Positions 44,380 through 53,207 of a DNA stretch of 64,000 nucleotides are shown here, one piece after another. How positions within the stretch are numbered: position 1 is the stretch's first letter; every line of letters starts with the position of its first letter. Source of the DNA: JAQGMV01 sp035626595 (GTDB taxonomy: Bacteria; Pseudomonadota; Gammaproteobacteria; Burkholderiales; SG8-41); contig DASPNJ010000109.1 in the NCBI GenBank assembly GCA_035626595.1, positions 1-64,000 of the forward strand. The letters are read 5' to 3'. Below the pieces are notes generated by a model. That model searched no databases. It was given only the letters and a program-made list of their open reading frames with translations, and had not been told where the DNA came from. The position numbers were made by a program, and so were the translations under genes.

Positions 44380-45433
44380 AAACCGCAGCCGCCACCGCGT
44401 CGCCCATCTGCGTCGTGCTCGCGCTGCCGCCGAGATCCGGCGTGAGCGACTTCGCCTCCGCGATCACGCGATCGACGGCGGCATCGATGCGCCGCGCCGC
44501 CTCCAGCGCACGCTCGTCGCGGCGCCGGCGCCCCAGCCACTCCAGCAGCATCGCGCCCGACATGATCAGCGCGTAAGGGTTGGCGATGTTCTTTCCGGCG
44601 ATGTCCGGCGCGGACCCGTGCGTCGCCTGCGCCATCGCCTGCGTCTCACCGATGCAAAGTCCCGGCGCCAGTCCGAGCCCGCCGACGAGGCCCGCGCCCT
44701 GATCGGTGAGGATGTCGCCGAACTGGTTCGTCGTGACGACGACGTCGTAGCGCCACGGATCCATCATGAGCTTCATCGAGAAGCCGTCGACCAGCGCTTC
44801 GTCGTATTCCACGTCGGGGTAGTCGTTCGCGACCTTGCGGCATTCTTCGGCAAACATGCCGCACGCCAGGCGATACACCGGCTCCTTGTGCACGGCCGTG
44901 ACTTTCCTGCGCCTGCGCGTGCGCGCGATCTCGAACGCCGCGCGCGCAACGCGGTTCGAGCCCGTGCGCGTGATGATCCGGTGCGCGATCGTGATCTCGT
45001 CGTTGGGACGGAATTCACCCGTTCCCGCCACGACCGTATCCGAGGACTGCATGCCCTCGGTCACTTCACGCAGAAAAACGATGTCCACATCCTTGTGCAG
45101 CGATTCGATGTTCGCGTACGACTTCACCGGCTTCACGCTCGCATAGAGCTCGAAGCGCTTCCTGAGCGGCGGCATGATCCACGTGGGGTCGTTGCGCGGA
45201 TACGCGCCGTGGCCGATCGGGCCGCACAGCCAGCCGTCCATGGCGGCAAGCCGGCTGACGGTGTACTCGGGCATCGTATGCCCGTGCTGCTCGTGACCCG
45301 CGCGGCCGATGGGCAGCGCCTGCCATTCGAGCTCGAGATGCGTGCGCGCGGCCGCGGCTTTCATCACCTTCACTGCCTCGGGCACGACTTCGACTCCGAT
45401 GTCGTCGCCGAGCAGGATGCCGATTTTCAACAT
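44378..45433 (-). CDS. Isocitrate/isopropylmalate-type dehydrogenase (D-malate/tartrate class)
   Basis: 351-residue metal- and NAD-dependent beta-decarboxylating dehydrogenase. Recognised by GILLGDDIGVEVV at the start, FLREVTEGMQ, the catalytic Lys in AVHKEPVYRL, the metal-binding MMDPWRYDVVVTTNQFGDILTD and HGSAPDIAGKNIANP. The substrate could be 3-isopropylmalate, D-malate or tartrate; the altered residues at the N-terminal loop make a biosynthetic LeuB less likely. Start ATG 45433, weak ribosome-binding site; divergent from the next Bug gene. Confidence 0.88.
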   Translation of the reverse strand: MLKIGILLGDDIGVEVVPEAVKVMKAAAARTHLELEWQALPIGRAGHEQHGHTMPEYTVSRLAAMDGWLCGPIGHGAYPRNDPTWIMPPLRKRFELYASVKPVKSYANIESLHKDVDIVFLREVTEGMQSSDTVVAGTGEFRPNDEITIAHRIITRTGSNRVARAAFEIARTRRRRKVTAVHKEPVYRLACGMFAEECRKVANDYPDVEYDEALVDGFSMKLMMDPWRYDVVVTTNQFGDILTDQGAGLVGGLGLAPGLCIGETQAMAQATHGSAPDIAGKNIANPYALIMSGAMLLEWLGRRRRDERALEAARRIDAAVDRVIAEAKSLTPDLGGSASTTQMGDAVAAAV

Positions 45434-45472
45434 GAAGCGATTATGGCAATGTTCGGACAGGGAGGATTGAAG

Positions 45473-46444
45473 ATGAAAATGAAGAAGCTCGCAGCCATCG
45501 CAGTGGCAGTGTCTTCGGCCCTGGCGGGCCCAGCACTCGCACAAACCTATCCCGCGAAACCGATAAGACTGATCGTGCCGTTTCCGGCTGGCGGGGGCGT
45601 GGATTTCATCGGCCGCATCGTCGGCGAGCGGCTCGCGCAGCGCCTGGGACAGCAGGTCGCGATCGACAATCGCGCCGGGGCGAACGGCATCGTCGGCCTC
45701 GAGGTGCTGAAGTCTTCGCCGCCGGACGGCTACACCATCGCCGCGGCATCGGCCGGCCCGCTCACGGTGAATCCTTTCATTTACTCGAAGCTGCCGTACG
45801 ACACGCTGCGCGACTTCACGCACATCGCGAACATGGTGAACTTTCCGCTGCTGCTGGTCGCGCATCCGTCGCTGCCGGTGAAGACCGTGAAGGAGCTGGT
45901 CGCGCTCGCGCGCGCGCAGCCGAACCAGGTCACGTACTCGCATCCGGGCGCCGGAAACTCGGGCCATCTTGCGGGGGAGCTTTTCAACTCGTTCGCGAAA
46001 GTGAAAACGCTCGCGATTCCGTACAAGGGCACCGCGCCGGCGGTCGTCGCAGTGCTCTCCGGTGAAGCCCATCTCACCTACAGCAGCATCCCGACGATAC
46101 TCCCGCACGTGCGCTCCGGCCGCGTGCGCGCGCTCGGCGTCGGCAACGCGAAGCGCGTGCCCTCGCTGCCGGAGTTCCCGACGATCGCCGAAGCCGGCCT
46201 GCCCGGCTACGAAGCGTACGCGTGGGGCGGCATGATCGGGCCCGCCAACATGCCGGCGCCGGTCGTTCAGCGGCTCAACCGCGAGATCGTGGAGATCCTG
46301 AAGCAGAAAGACGTCACCGACCGCAGGCTCTCGGAGGGCACGGTGCCCACGCCCTCCTCGCCGGAGGAATTCACCGCGTACATCCGCGCCGAGCTCAAGA
46401 AATGGGGGGAGGTCGTGAAGCTGGCGAAGATCAAGGCCGACTGA
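45473..46444 (+). CDS. Bug/TctC-family periplasmic solute-binding protein (8 of 8)
   Basis: 323-residue periplasmic carboxylate receptor. ATG 45473 is preceded by GGAGG at 45461-45465; the larger frame upstream is a shadow of the dehydrogenase gene. Signal peptide MKMKKLAAIAVAVSSALAGP, cleavage near ALAQ. Signatures: IRLIVPFPAGGGVDF, AIDNRAGANGI, PDGYTIAAAS and AIPYKGTAPAV. Divergent to a malate/tartrate-type dehydrogenase, which hints that the ligand may be such an acid. Confidence 0.94.
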   Translation: MKMKKLAAIAVAVSSALAGPALAQTYPAKPIRLIVPFPAGGGVDFIGRIVGERLAQRLGQQVAIDNRAGANGIVGLEVLKSSPPDGYTIAAASAGPLTVNPFIYSKLPYDTLRDFTHIANMVNFPLLLVAHPSLPVKTVKELVALARAQPNQVTYSHPGAGNSGHLAGELFNSFAKVKTLAIPYKGTAPAVVAVLSGEAHLTYSSIPTILPHVRSGRVRALGVGNAKRVPSLPEFPTIAEAGLPGYEAYAWGGMIGPANMPAPVVQRLNREIVEILKQKDVTDRRLSEGTVPTPSSPEEFTAYIRAELKKWGEVVKLAKIKAD

Positions 46445-46451
46445 CGCACCG

Positions 46452-48101
46452 ATGGCGCCGCTGCTGCGAATCGTCCTGCTCGTTTCGCTGCTGTGCGCCG
46501 GCGTGGCGCTGTCTGCCACGCGTACGCTTGATGCGCGCACACCCGACGGTGCCACGTATTACGGCACGCTCGTCGACGGCGTCATGCACGGGCGCGGGCG
46601 CCTCGAGTGGCCGAACGGCGCCTATTACGAAGGCGGGTTCGAGCGGGGGCTTTTCTCCGGCACCGGCTGGTATCGCAACCTGCGCGGCGACACCTACGAA
46701 GGCGTGTTCCGCAACGGCAGTCTCGATGGTCCGGGGACGCTCGAGGCAAGCGACGTCTCGTATCGCGGCGGCTTCAAGCAGTGGGAATTCTGGGGCCACG
46801 GCGAGGCGATGTACGGCGACGGACGCAAGTACGTCGGCGAGTTCGTGCGGAGCCGCTTCCACGGTAAAGGTCGCTACGAGCATCCGGACGGCGACGTCTA
46901 CGAGGGCGACTTCGAAGACGGCGACTTCAAGCGCGGCGTCCATACGACGAAGGACGGCAGGCGCTCCGAAGGCGCATTCGTGAAATGGCGGCTGCAGGGG
47001 CATGGCCGGGTAGCCGAGGCCAACGGTATGGCGATGGAAGGGCACTTCGACGACGGCGAGCTGAACGGCCCTGGCCGGCTCACCTCGACCGTGGGCGTGT
47101 CCTACGAGGGGGCGTTCAAGGCGTCGCGGCCGCACGGCACCGGCACCCTCAGGCTCCCGAACGGCGACGTATACCAGGGCTCGTTCGCGCGCGGGTTGTA
47201 CGAAGGCGAAGGCGTGCTCACCTACGCGAAGCCGCAGGCCGACGGCCGCACGCAAGACAAAGGCACGTGGCGCTACGGGCGTTTGCGCGACGAAGCGCAG
47301 GAGCGCCTCGCCGCGCTCAATGTAGAGACTGCGCTGTACAACCAGCGCAAGCTGCTCGATCAGGCGCTCGCGGCGCTCAAACCGCGCGATCCTTCGAAGA
47401 TCAACATGTATCTGCTCGCGGTCGCGGGCGACGGCTCGCAGGAAGTATTCAGGCGCGAGGTGCAGTTCGTGCGCGAGCAGTTCGACCGCGATTTCCAGAC
47501 CGCGGGCCGCTCGGTGGCGCTCATCAACAGCCGCAACACCGTGGCGAGCGCGCCGATGGCCACGGTGACCGGCATCCGCGAAGCGCTGCAGGCGATCGCC
47601 GCGCGCATGGACCGCGACAACGACATCCTCTTCCTCTTCGTGACAAGCCATGGCTCGGAGAGCCACGAGCTCACGCTCGCGCAGAACAACATGCAACTGC
47701 GCGGGCTCAAAGCCGCGGAGCTCGCCGGGTTGCTGGCCGAAACGAAGATCCGCTGGAAGGTCGTAGTCGTCTCGGCCTGCTACAGCGGCGGCTTCATCGA
47801 CGCGGTTAAAGACGAGGACACGCTCGTCATCACCGCTGCGCGCCAGGATCGCCGCTCGTTCGGCTGCTCCGACGACAACGACTTCACCTATTTCGGCCGC
47901 GCGTTCTTCAAGGAATCCCTGAACGGCAGCGGCTCGTTCACCGACGCTTTTCGCAAAGCCGAGAAGCTCGTGCGGGAATGGGAAACCGCCGAAACGAAAG
48001 GGGCGGCCGCGACCGAAGCGCAGTACTCGCTGCCGCAGATCGCGGAGTCCACGGCGCTCAACGAGCACCTGCGCCGCTGGCGGTCCCAGCTTTCACGCTG
48101 A
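46452..48101 (+). CDS. Secreted MORN-repeat protein fused to a C13 (legumain/caspase-like) peptidase
   Basis: 549 residues. Signal peptide about 1-21. Then about ten MORN repeats to residue 275 (for example GVMHGRGRLEWPNGAYYEGG, GDVYEGDFEDG). The C-terminal part (about 310-520) is a peptidase C13 domain: His400 in FVTSHGSES and Cys443 in VVSACYSGGFIDA form the catalytic dyad expected for the caspase fold, with MYLLAVAGDG as the first strand. It is located in the periplasm or outer membrane. The gene starts 7 bp after the Bug stop. MORN repeats often bind lipids, so the protease may act at a membrane. Confidence 0.88.
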   Translation: MAPLLRIVLLVSLLCAGVALSATRTLDARTPDGATYYGTLVDGVMHGRGRLEWPNGAYYEGGFERGLFSGTGWYRNLRGDTYEGVFRNGSLDGPGTLEASDVSYRGGFKQWEFWGHGEAMYGDGRKYVGEFVRSRFHGKGRYEHPDGDVYEGDFEDGDFKRGVHTTKDGRRSEGAFVKWRLQGHGRVAEANGMAMEGHFDDGELNGPGRLTSTVGVSYEGAFKASRPHGTGTLRLPNGDVYQGSFARGLYEGEGVLTYAKPQADGRTQDKGTWRYGRLRDEAQERLAALNVETALYNQRKLLDQALAALKPRDPSKINMYLLAVAGDGSQEVFRREVQFVREQFDRDFQTAGRSVALINSRNTVASAPMATVTGIREALQAIAARMDRDNDILFLFVTSHGSESHELTLAQNNMQLRGLKAAELAGLLAETKIRWKVVVVSACYSGGFIDAVKDEDTLVITAARQDRRSFGCSDDNDFTYFGRAFFKESLNGSGSFTDAFRKAEKLVREWETAETKGAAATEAQYSLPQIAESTALNEHLRRWRSQLSR

Positions 48102-48149
48102 CGGCATGCGCGTTGCACCCCTTCATGATTCATTTCGATGGAGGGTGCC

Positions 48150-48596
48150 ATGCCTCAACGACAGACCGAACGCGACACCTACGGCGGCACGCGCGGCTGG
48201 CAGGAAGGCGCCGGGGAACGCTGGACATCGAAGCAGCATCGCGATTACGGCCATGCCGGCCGCCAGACCGATCCTGAATCGGCCCGGTGGTTCGGCAGCG
48301 ATGCGCACGCGGCGCGCGGCGGCGTGCTGCGGCAGCTCGCCGAAGAGCTCGGGTTCAAGCGGCCGGGACCGTGGAATTACGAGCGATCGGACGAGCGCAT
48401 CCGCGAGGACGTGTGCGAGCGGCTGTGGCGCGACGAGCGCCTCGACGTCGGCGATGTCTCGGTGGACGTGAAGGACGGCGTCGTCACGCTCGAAGGACAG
48501 GTCACCGACCGCCGCATGAAGCACGCGATCGAGGACATCGCGGCGCACTGCGGCGGCGTCCAGGACGTCGAGAACCGCATCCGCGTCAACCGCTGA
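48150..48596 (+). CDS. BON-domain protein
   Basis: 148 residues. The first 75 are polar and likely unstructured; YERSDERIREDVCERLWRD leads into one BON domain (about 82-148) with DVKDGVVTLEGQVTDRRMK. BON domains bind membranes or lipids, and such proteins are common in stress responses. No signal peptide is seen. ATG 48150 follows GGAGGG; an ATG four codons earlier overlaps that site. Confidence 0.9.
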   Translation: MPQRQTERDTYGGTRGWQEGAGERWTSKQHRDYGHAGRQTDPESARWFGSDAHAARGGVLRQLAEELGFKRPGPWNYERSDERIREDVCERLWRDERLDVGDVSVDVKDGVVTLEGQVTDRRMKHAIEDIAAHCGGVQDVENRIRVNR

Positions 48597-48646
48597 CCCG
48601 CGTCCGAGAGCGCCTGCCGCCGAAGCGCGGGGCATAATGCCCCGCG

Positions 48647-49672
48647 ATGCAGAATCTCTCTCCCGCGTACTTCGGCATGGCGATGGCGACCGGCATCGTC
48701 GGCATCGATGCCTACGTGCTGGGACTCACGACGCTGGGGCAGGCGCTGCTCGCGCTCAACGTCGTCCTCTACGCGCTGCTCTGGACGCTCAATCTCGTTC
48801 GTCTGGTGCGCTACCGCCGCGCGTTTTTCGACGACATGTTCGATCACCTGCGCGGACCCGGTTTTTTCACGAGCGTCGCCGCCACCGGTGTGCTCGGCAG
48901 CCAGCTCGTCGTGCTCACGCAGAGCCACCGCGCGGCCGCGGCGCTGTGGGTGATCGCGGCAGTGCTGTGGCTCGTACTGACTTACGCGATCTTCGCCGCG
49001 CTCACCGTCAAGGAAGACAAACCGTCGCTCGACCGCGGCTTGAACGGCGGGTGGCTGCTGGCCGTGGTCGGCACGCAATCGATCGCGGTCCTGAGCGCGC
49101 TCGTCGCGCCGCATCTCGCGCAGCCGCACCGGCTCGCGCTCAACTTCATCGCGCTCTCGATGTGGCTGTGGGGCGGCATGCTCTACATCTGGATGATGTC
49201 GCTCATCTTCTACCGCTACACCTTCTTCCGCTTCGCGCCGGGCGATCTCGCTCCGCCCTACTGGATCAACATGGGCGCGATGGCGATCTCGACCCTGGCC
49301 GGTTCGCTGCTGATCCTCAACGCGGCCGATGCGCCCCTGCTCGTTTCACTGCTGCCGTTCCTCAAGGGCTTCACCATTCTCTACTGGGCCACCGGCACGT
49401 GGTGGATCCCGATGCTGCTGGTGCTCGCGGCGTGGCGCTACGGCTACAAGCGCTTCCCGCTCAAGTACGATCCGCTCTACTGGGGCGCCGTGTTTCCGCT
49501 GGGCATGTACGCGGCAGGGACGTTCTACATGAACGACGCGCTCGATCTGAAGTTCCTGGCGGCGGTCCCGCCGATTTTCTTCTACGTCGCGATGGCTGCG
49601 TGGACCGCCGCGTTCATCGGCGCCGTGTTCGACGTGGCGCGGCGGCTGCGGCCGGCCGCTCGTGTGAATTGA
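48647..49672 (+). CDS. TDT/SLAC1-family transporter (tellurite-resistance/dicarboxylate type)
   Basis: 341-residue inner-membrane protein with about ten hydrophobic helices. The N-terminal PAYFGMAMATGIVGI is the signature of the TDT family, which includes malate exporter Mae1 and anion channel TehA/SLAC1. A central charged loop (about 113-130) has VKEDKPSLDRG. It probably moves a dicarboxylate or other anion. The ATG at 48647 has only a poor ribosome-binding site. Confidence 0.88.
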   Translation: MQNLSPAYFGMAMATGIVGIDAYVLGLTTLGQALLALNVVLYALLWTLNLVRLVRYRRAFFDDMFDHLRGPGFFTSVAATGVLGSQLVVLTQSHRAAAALWVIAAVLWLVLTYAIFAALTVKEDKPSLDRGLNGGWLLAVVGTQSIAVLSALVAPHLAQPHRLALNFIALSMWLWGGMLYIWMMSLIFYRYTFFRFAPGDLAPPYWINMGAMAISTLAGSLLILNAADAPLLVSLLPFLKGFTILYWATGTWWIPMLLVLAAWRYGYKRFPLKYDPLYWGAVFPLGMYAAGTFYMNDALDLKFLAAVPPIFFYVAMAAWTAAFIGAVFDVARRLRPAARVN

Positions 49673-49704
49673 CGCTCGGACCCGCGCTGGGCACCATCGG
49701 CGGC

Positions 49705-50838
49705 ATGGACACGCAGCGGCGCGACTTCGACGTGGCGGTGATCGGCGGCGGCCTCATGGGCTCGGCGATCGCGTGGGGTCTCGCGAAAATCGGGCAGCGC
49801 GTCGCGGTGCTCGACGAAGGCGATGTCGCATTTCGCGCCGCGCGCGGTAACTTCGCGCTGGTGTGGGTGCAGAGCAAGGGCCTCGGCATGCCGCGCTACT
49901 CGGCGTGGACCATGGAATCGTCGAACAAGTGGGCCGGCTTCGCCGGGATGCTAAAGGAGCAGACCGGCATCGACGTCGCGTTCCAGCGGCCCGGCGGCTT
50001 CAACCTTTCGCTCTCGCAGCGCGAATTCGAGGCGCGCGCGGCGCTGCTCGAGCGGCTGCAGTCCCAGCCCGGCATGCAGCGCTTCGAATACCAGATGCTG
50101 GGCGCGGACGAAGTCCGGCGCCACATCCCGCAGATCGGTCCCGAGGTCGTGGGCGCGAGCTACAGCCGCTTCGACGGCCACTGCAATTCACTGCGGCTAC
50201 TGCGTGGGCTCCACACCGGCATGCAACAGCTCGGCGCAACGTATCTCGGGTCGCATCGCGTGAGCACGATCGAGCACTCGAGCGGTGAATTCCGGCTGAG
50301 CACGGCGCACGGTGAAGTGCGCGCGCAGAAAATCGTGCTGGCGGCGGGCATCGACAACGCGCGATTGGGACCGCAGGTCGGCCTCGACATTCCCGTGCGC
50401 CCGCAGCGCGGTCAGCTCATCGTCACCGAAAAGACCGCGCCCTTTCTGCAGTACCCGGTGCAGACGGTGCGTCAGACCGACGAAGGCGGCGTCATGATGG
50501 GCGATTCCCAGGAAGAGGCCGGCCCCGATCCGACCGTGACGACGTCGGTCATCACCGTGCTTGCGAATCGCGCCGTGCGCATGTTTCCGCAGCTCGCGAG
50601 CTTGAACATCGTGCGCACGTGGGCGGCGCTGCGCGTCATGACGCGCGACGGCTTTCCGGTTTACGACCAGTCGCAGACGCACGCGGGCGCGTTCTCCGCC
50701 GCGTGCCACAGCGGCGTCACGCTCGCGGCGGTGCATGCGCTCACGCTCGCGCCGCACATCGCCGCGGGCGCGCTTCCGGCGGATCAATACGCGCCGTTCA
50801 GCGCGCGCAGATTTGCCGCGCACGCCGCGGCCGCGTAA
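49705..50838 (+). CDS. FAD-dependent oxidoreductase, DAO family
   Basis: 377-residue relative of D-amino-acid dehydrogenase, sarcosine oxidase and glycine oxidase. FAD fold VAVIGGGLMGSAIAWGLA (about 10-27) and VLDEGD at the ribose, then KIVLAAGIDN and the C-terminal CHSGVTLAAVHAL. ATG 49705 is chosen; the frame upstream is within the TDT gene. Substrate unknown, but a secondary or D-amino acid is likely. It is convergent with the cupin gene, gap 12 bp. Confidence 0.9.
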   Translation: MDTQRRDFDVAVIGGGLMGSAIAWGLAKIGQRVAVLDEGDVAFRAARGNFALVWVQSKGLGMPRYSAWTMESSNKWAGFAGMLKEQTGIDVAFQRPGGFNLSLSQREFEARAALLERLQSQPGMQRFEYQMLGADEVRRHIPQIGPEVVGASYSRFDGHCNSLRLLRGLHTGMQQLGATYLGSHRVSTIEHSSGEFRLSTAHGEVRAQKIVLAAGIDNARLGPQVGLDIPVRPQRGQLIVTEKTAPFLQYPVQTVRQTDEGGVMMGDSQEEAGPDPTVTTSVITVLANRAVRMFPQLASLNIVRTWAALRVMTRDGFPVYDQSQTHAGAFSAACHSGVTLAAVHALTLAPHIAAGALPADQYAPFSARRFAAHAAAA

Positions 50839-50850
50839 GGCCGCCGGCGC

Positions 50851-51351
50851 CTACTCCGGGTTCAGGAACTCGACGTTCGGCGCGTTGCCCGGCTGCACCG
50901 TGAGCAGCAGTCCTTCCTGACCGTCGGCGCCGCGCTCCAGATTGATGAACCGCCGCGGCACGAACGGCGGCACGGAGCACACGTCGAGCGGATCGAGATC
51001 CACGTGATGCTCCTCCTTGCGGCCCCAGATCACGCGCCAGCGCCCGCGGATCGCGACGAAGGTTTCGTTCGTGTCGTGGTTGTGCAGGATCGGTCCGTTG
51101 CCGGGCGGCGCCTCGACGTAGGACATCTGGAAGCCCTCGTCGATCGGAATCGCGGACCGGGGGTCGTTGCCGCCGTCCACCACGAGCCCGCGTCCCACGA
51201 CGAGATAGTTGCGGCGCGCATGTCCGGGAAGCTGGCTGTCGGGATAGCGGTCAGGCGGATACTCGAGCGACTTGTAGCGCGCGACGCGCTTCTGCATCTC
51301 GGCCGGCGTGAGCGACCTGATTTCCATCTTCGGCGGTTTGAAGGCGATCAT
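50851..51351 (-). CDS. Cupin-domain protein
   Basis: 166-residue single-domain cupin. The metal site shows as ILHNHDTNETFVAIRGRW (His-x-His and Glu) and the second motif as PPFVPRRFINLE, where the usual His is Arg. Start ATG 51351 with AGAGGAGA upstream; the much longer frame further upstream is a shadow of the selenoprotein gene. It is divergent from that gene with 63 bp between starts, so the two may be co-regulated. Confidence 0.88.
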   Translation of the reverse strand: MIAFKPPKMEIRSLTPAEMQKRVARYKSLEYPPDRYPDSQLPGHARRNYLVVGRGLVVDGGNDPRSAIPIDEGFQMSYVEAPPGNGPILHNHDTNETFVAIRGRWRVIWGRKEEHHVDLDPLDVCSVPPFVPRRFINLERGADGQEGLLLTVQPGNAPNVEFLNPE

Positions 51352-51414
51352 CTCGATTCTCCTCTGAGGCACCTCACTATAATCCACCACCACTCCGGGC
51401 TCTCTCCACCGATT

Positions 51415-53142
51415 ATGAACAACGACGGCTATTACGAAGCCTACTGGCCGCGCTCGCCGCGGCAGCAGCTCATGCGCGAGCTCGCGCCGCGACTCGACAC
51501 GCTCGAAGGCAAGACGGTCGCGCAGCTCTGGGACGAGCTCTTCAAGGGCGACGTCGTCTTCGACCTGCTCGAAGAGGGACTGAAGCAGCGCTATCCCGGC
51601 GTGAACTTCGTGAGCTGGCGCGTCTTCGGCAGCACGCACGGCGGCAAGGAGCGCGAGGTGCTCGCGGCGCTGCCGGGGCGCCTGAAAGCGCTCGGGGTGG
51701 ACGCCGTCGTGTCCGGGATGGCGTGTTGAGGAAGCTGCACGCCCGCCGTGTTGCGGGCGAGCGCGGTGTGCGAAGCGGCCGGGTTCCCCACCTCGTCGCT
51801 CACGTGTGAAGGGTTCGTGCGCCAGGCGGCCGTCACCTCCGTCGGGATCGGCATGCCGAACATCCCGATTGCGGTGGTCCCGGGCCACATCGGCACCAAG
51901 ACGGCGCAGGAGCTGCGCGACGACGTCCTGAACGTCACGATCGACGACGTGGTGCGCAACCTCACCGTGACGCCCGACGCGCAGGGCGAAGCGGCCGAGC
52001 CCCGCGCGCGCGACATCGTCGTGAGAGGCGGCTTCAAGGCGGTGAACCGCTACTTCGTCGAGCACGAGTATTCGGACGGGCTGCCGATCGTGCCGCCGAC
52101 GCGCGAGGAGATCGAATCGTTCCTGCGCTTCACCGACCGCGCTCCCGACGAAAGCCTCGGCACGCTGCTGCCGGACAAGCGCGCCGCGACGATCTGGAGC
52201 ATCGCCGTGAACGGCGTGATGGCGGGCTGCCGTCCCGAATACATGCCGATCCTCGTCGCGCTGATCGAAGCGATGTGCGATCCGAATTACGGCGTCGAGC
52301 ACAGCGGCAACACGCCGGGCGCCGACACGCTGATCATCCTGAACGGCCCGATCGTGAAGGCGCTCGGCTTCAACTACACGCAGGGCGCGCTGCGCGACGG
52401 CTTTCTCCCGAATACTTCCATCGGCCGCTTCTGGCGGCTGTACCTGCGCAACGTCGCCGGCTTCCTCCTGCACAAGACCGACAAGGCGACTTACGGCAAC
52501 ACCTGGCGCGTCGTGCTCGCGGAGAACGAGGACGTGCTCGCGAAAATCGGCTGGGACCCGGTGAGCGCCGACATGGGCTTCACCGCCGGCGACAACACCG
52601 TGACGATCGCGCGCTACACCGGCGGCGGGTCGCTCTCGTCGGTCTCCGGCAGCACGCCGGAGGAGATGCTGCCCTATCTCGCCGACAGCGTGCAGCGCTT
52701 CAACAACTGGCAGATCACGTTCACCACCAGCCACGGCATGGGCACGCTGCGGCCGCTGATCGTCGTGAGCCCGATCATCGCCGAGACGCTCGCGAAAGCC
52801 GGCTGGTCGAAAGGCGACGTGAAACGCTACGTCTACGACCACGCGCGTCGTCCGGCATACGACTTCCAGCGGCAGCTTCGCGACTGGAACATCCGCGGCG
52901 TGTGGGACCTGAAAGACGACGTCACGGGCGGCCGCATCCCGAATGCGTTCTACGAATCGGACGATCCCAACCGCATGGTGCCGATCGTGTGGAAGCCCGA
53001 CGACTACATGATCGCGGTCAGCGGCGATCCGCTGCGCAACAACGCCTACGTCTTCGCGCACAACGGGTTTCTGGGCTATCCCACGGCGAAGAAGATCCAA
53101 CTCCCGAAAAGCTGGAACCAGTTGCTCTCGCAACGTGACTAA
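51415..53142 (+). CDS. UGSC-family selenoprotein with in-frame TGA for selenocysteine
   Basis: One 575-residue protein when TGA at 51727-51729 is read as Sec105. Both parts are in the same frame, with no other stop, and the TGA sits in the sequence Cys104-Sec105-Gly-Ser-Cys108-Thr-Pro, the UGSC motif that names a rare bacterial selenoprotein family known mainly from metagenomes. A hairpin suited to a SECIS begins 10 nt after the TGA. The first half (about 1-103) has YWPRSPRQQL and GVNFVSWRVFGSTHGG; the second continues with VPGHIGTKTAQEL and GLPIVPPTREEIE, then a long alpha/beta domain to residue 575. A redox role through Cys/Sec is expected; the reaction is unknown. ATG 51415 has a weak ribosome-binding site; a TATAAT lies at 51378-51383. 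Confidence 0.88.
51740..51759 (+). promoter_or_regulatory. Candidate bacterial SECIS hairpin
   Basis: CGCCCGC (51740-51746) pairs with GCGGGCG (51753-51759) around the six-base loop CGTGTT. The loop begins 17 nt after the TGA, and G is its second base. Both fit the published pattern for bacterial SECIS (loop 16-37 nt from UGA, a G in the first two loop positions), which is bound by SelB together with Sec-tRNA. Confidence 0.7.
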
Positions 53143-53150
53143 AGGTCACG

Positions 53151-53202
53151 CAGGGTGCGTCGGCGACGCACCGTGCGGTGCGCTACCAGCGCACCCTACG
53201 GT
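53151..53202. repeat. GTAGGGTGCG palindromic repeat, copy 3
   Basis: CAGGGTGCGTCGGCGACGCACC forms one hairpin and GGTGCGCTACCAGCGCACC the next, with CCTACGG at the end; it is the same family and two-hairpin layout as 9739-9792. It follows the selenoprotein stop by 8 bp and may stabilise or end its mRNA. Confidence 0.85.
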
Positions 53203-53207
53203 CTGCC

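Noticed and set aside
48637..50838. A 733-codon frame that would fuse something to the FAD oxidoreductase.
   Set aside because: The first 356 codons overlap the TDT transporter gene out of frame and are Arg/Ala-rich; the FAD fold begins at ATG 49705.
51729..51748. The break between the two halves of the gene at 51415-53142 as a pseudogene or frameshift.
   Set aside because: The halves share one frame and only TGA separates them; the TGA lies exactly at the U of a UGSC motif and a suitable hairpin follows, so selenocysteine is the better explanation.
50851..53133. A 760-codon open frame on the minus strand opposite the selenoprotein gene.
   Set aside because: It is a shadow frame typical of high-GC DNA; only its last 166 codons (the cupin, from 51351) have family motifs and a ribosome-binding site.
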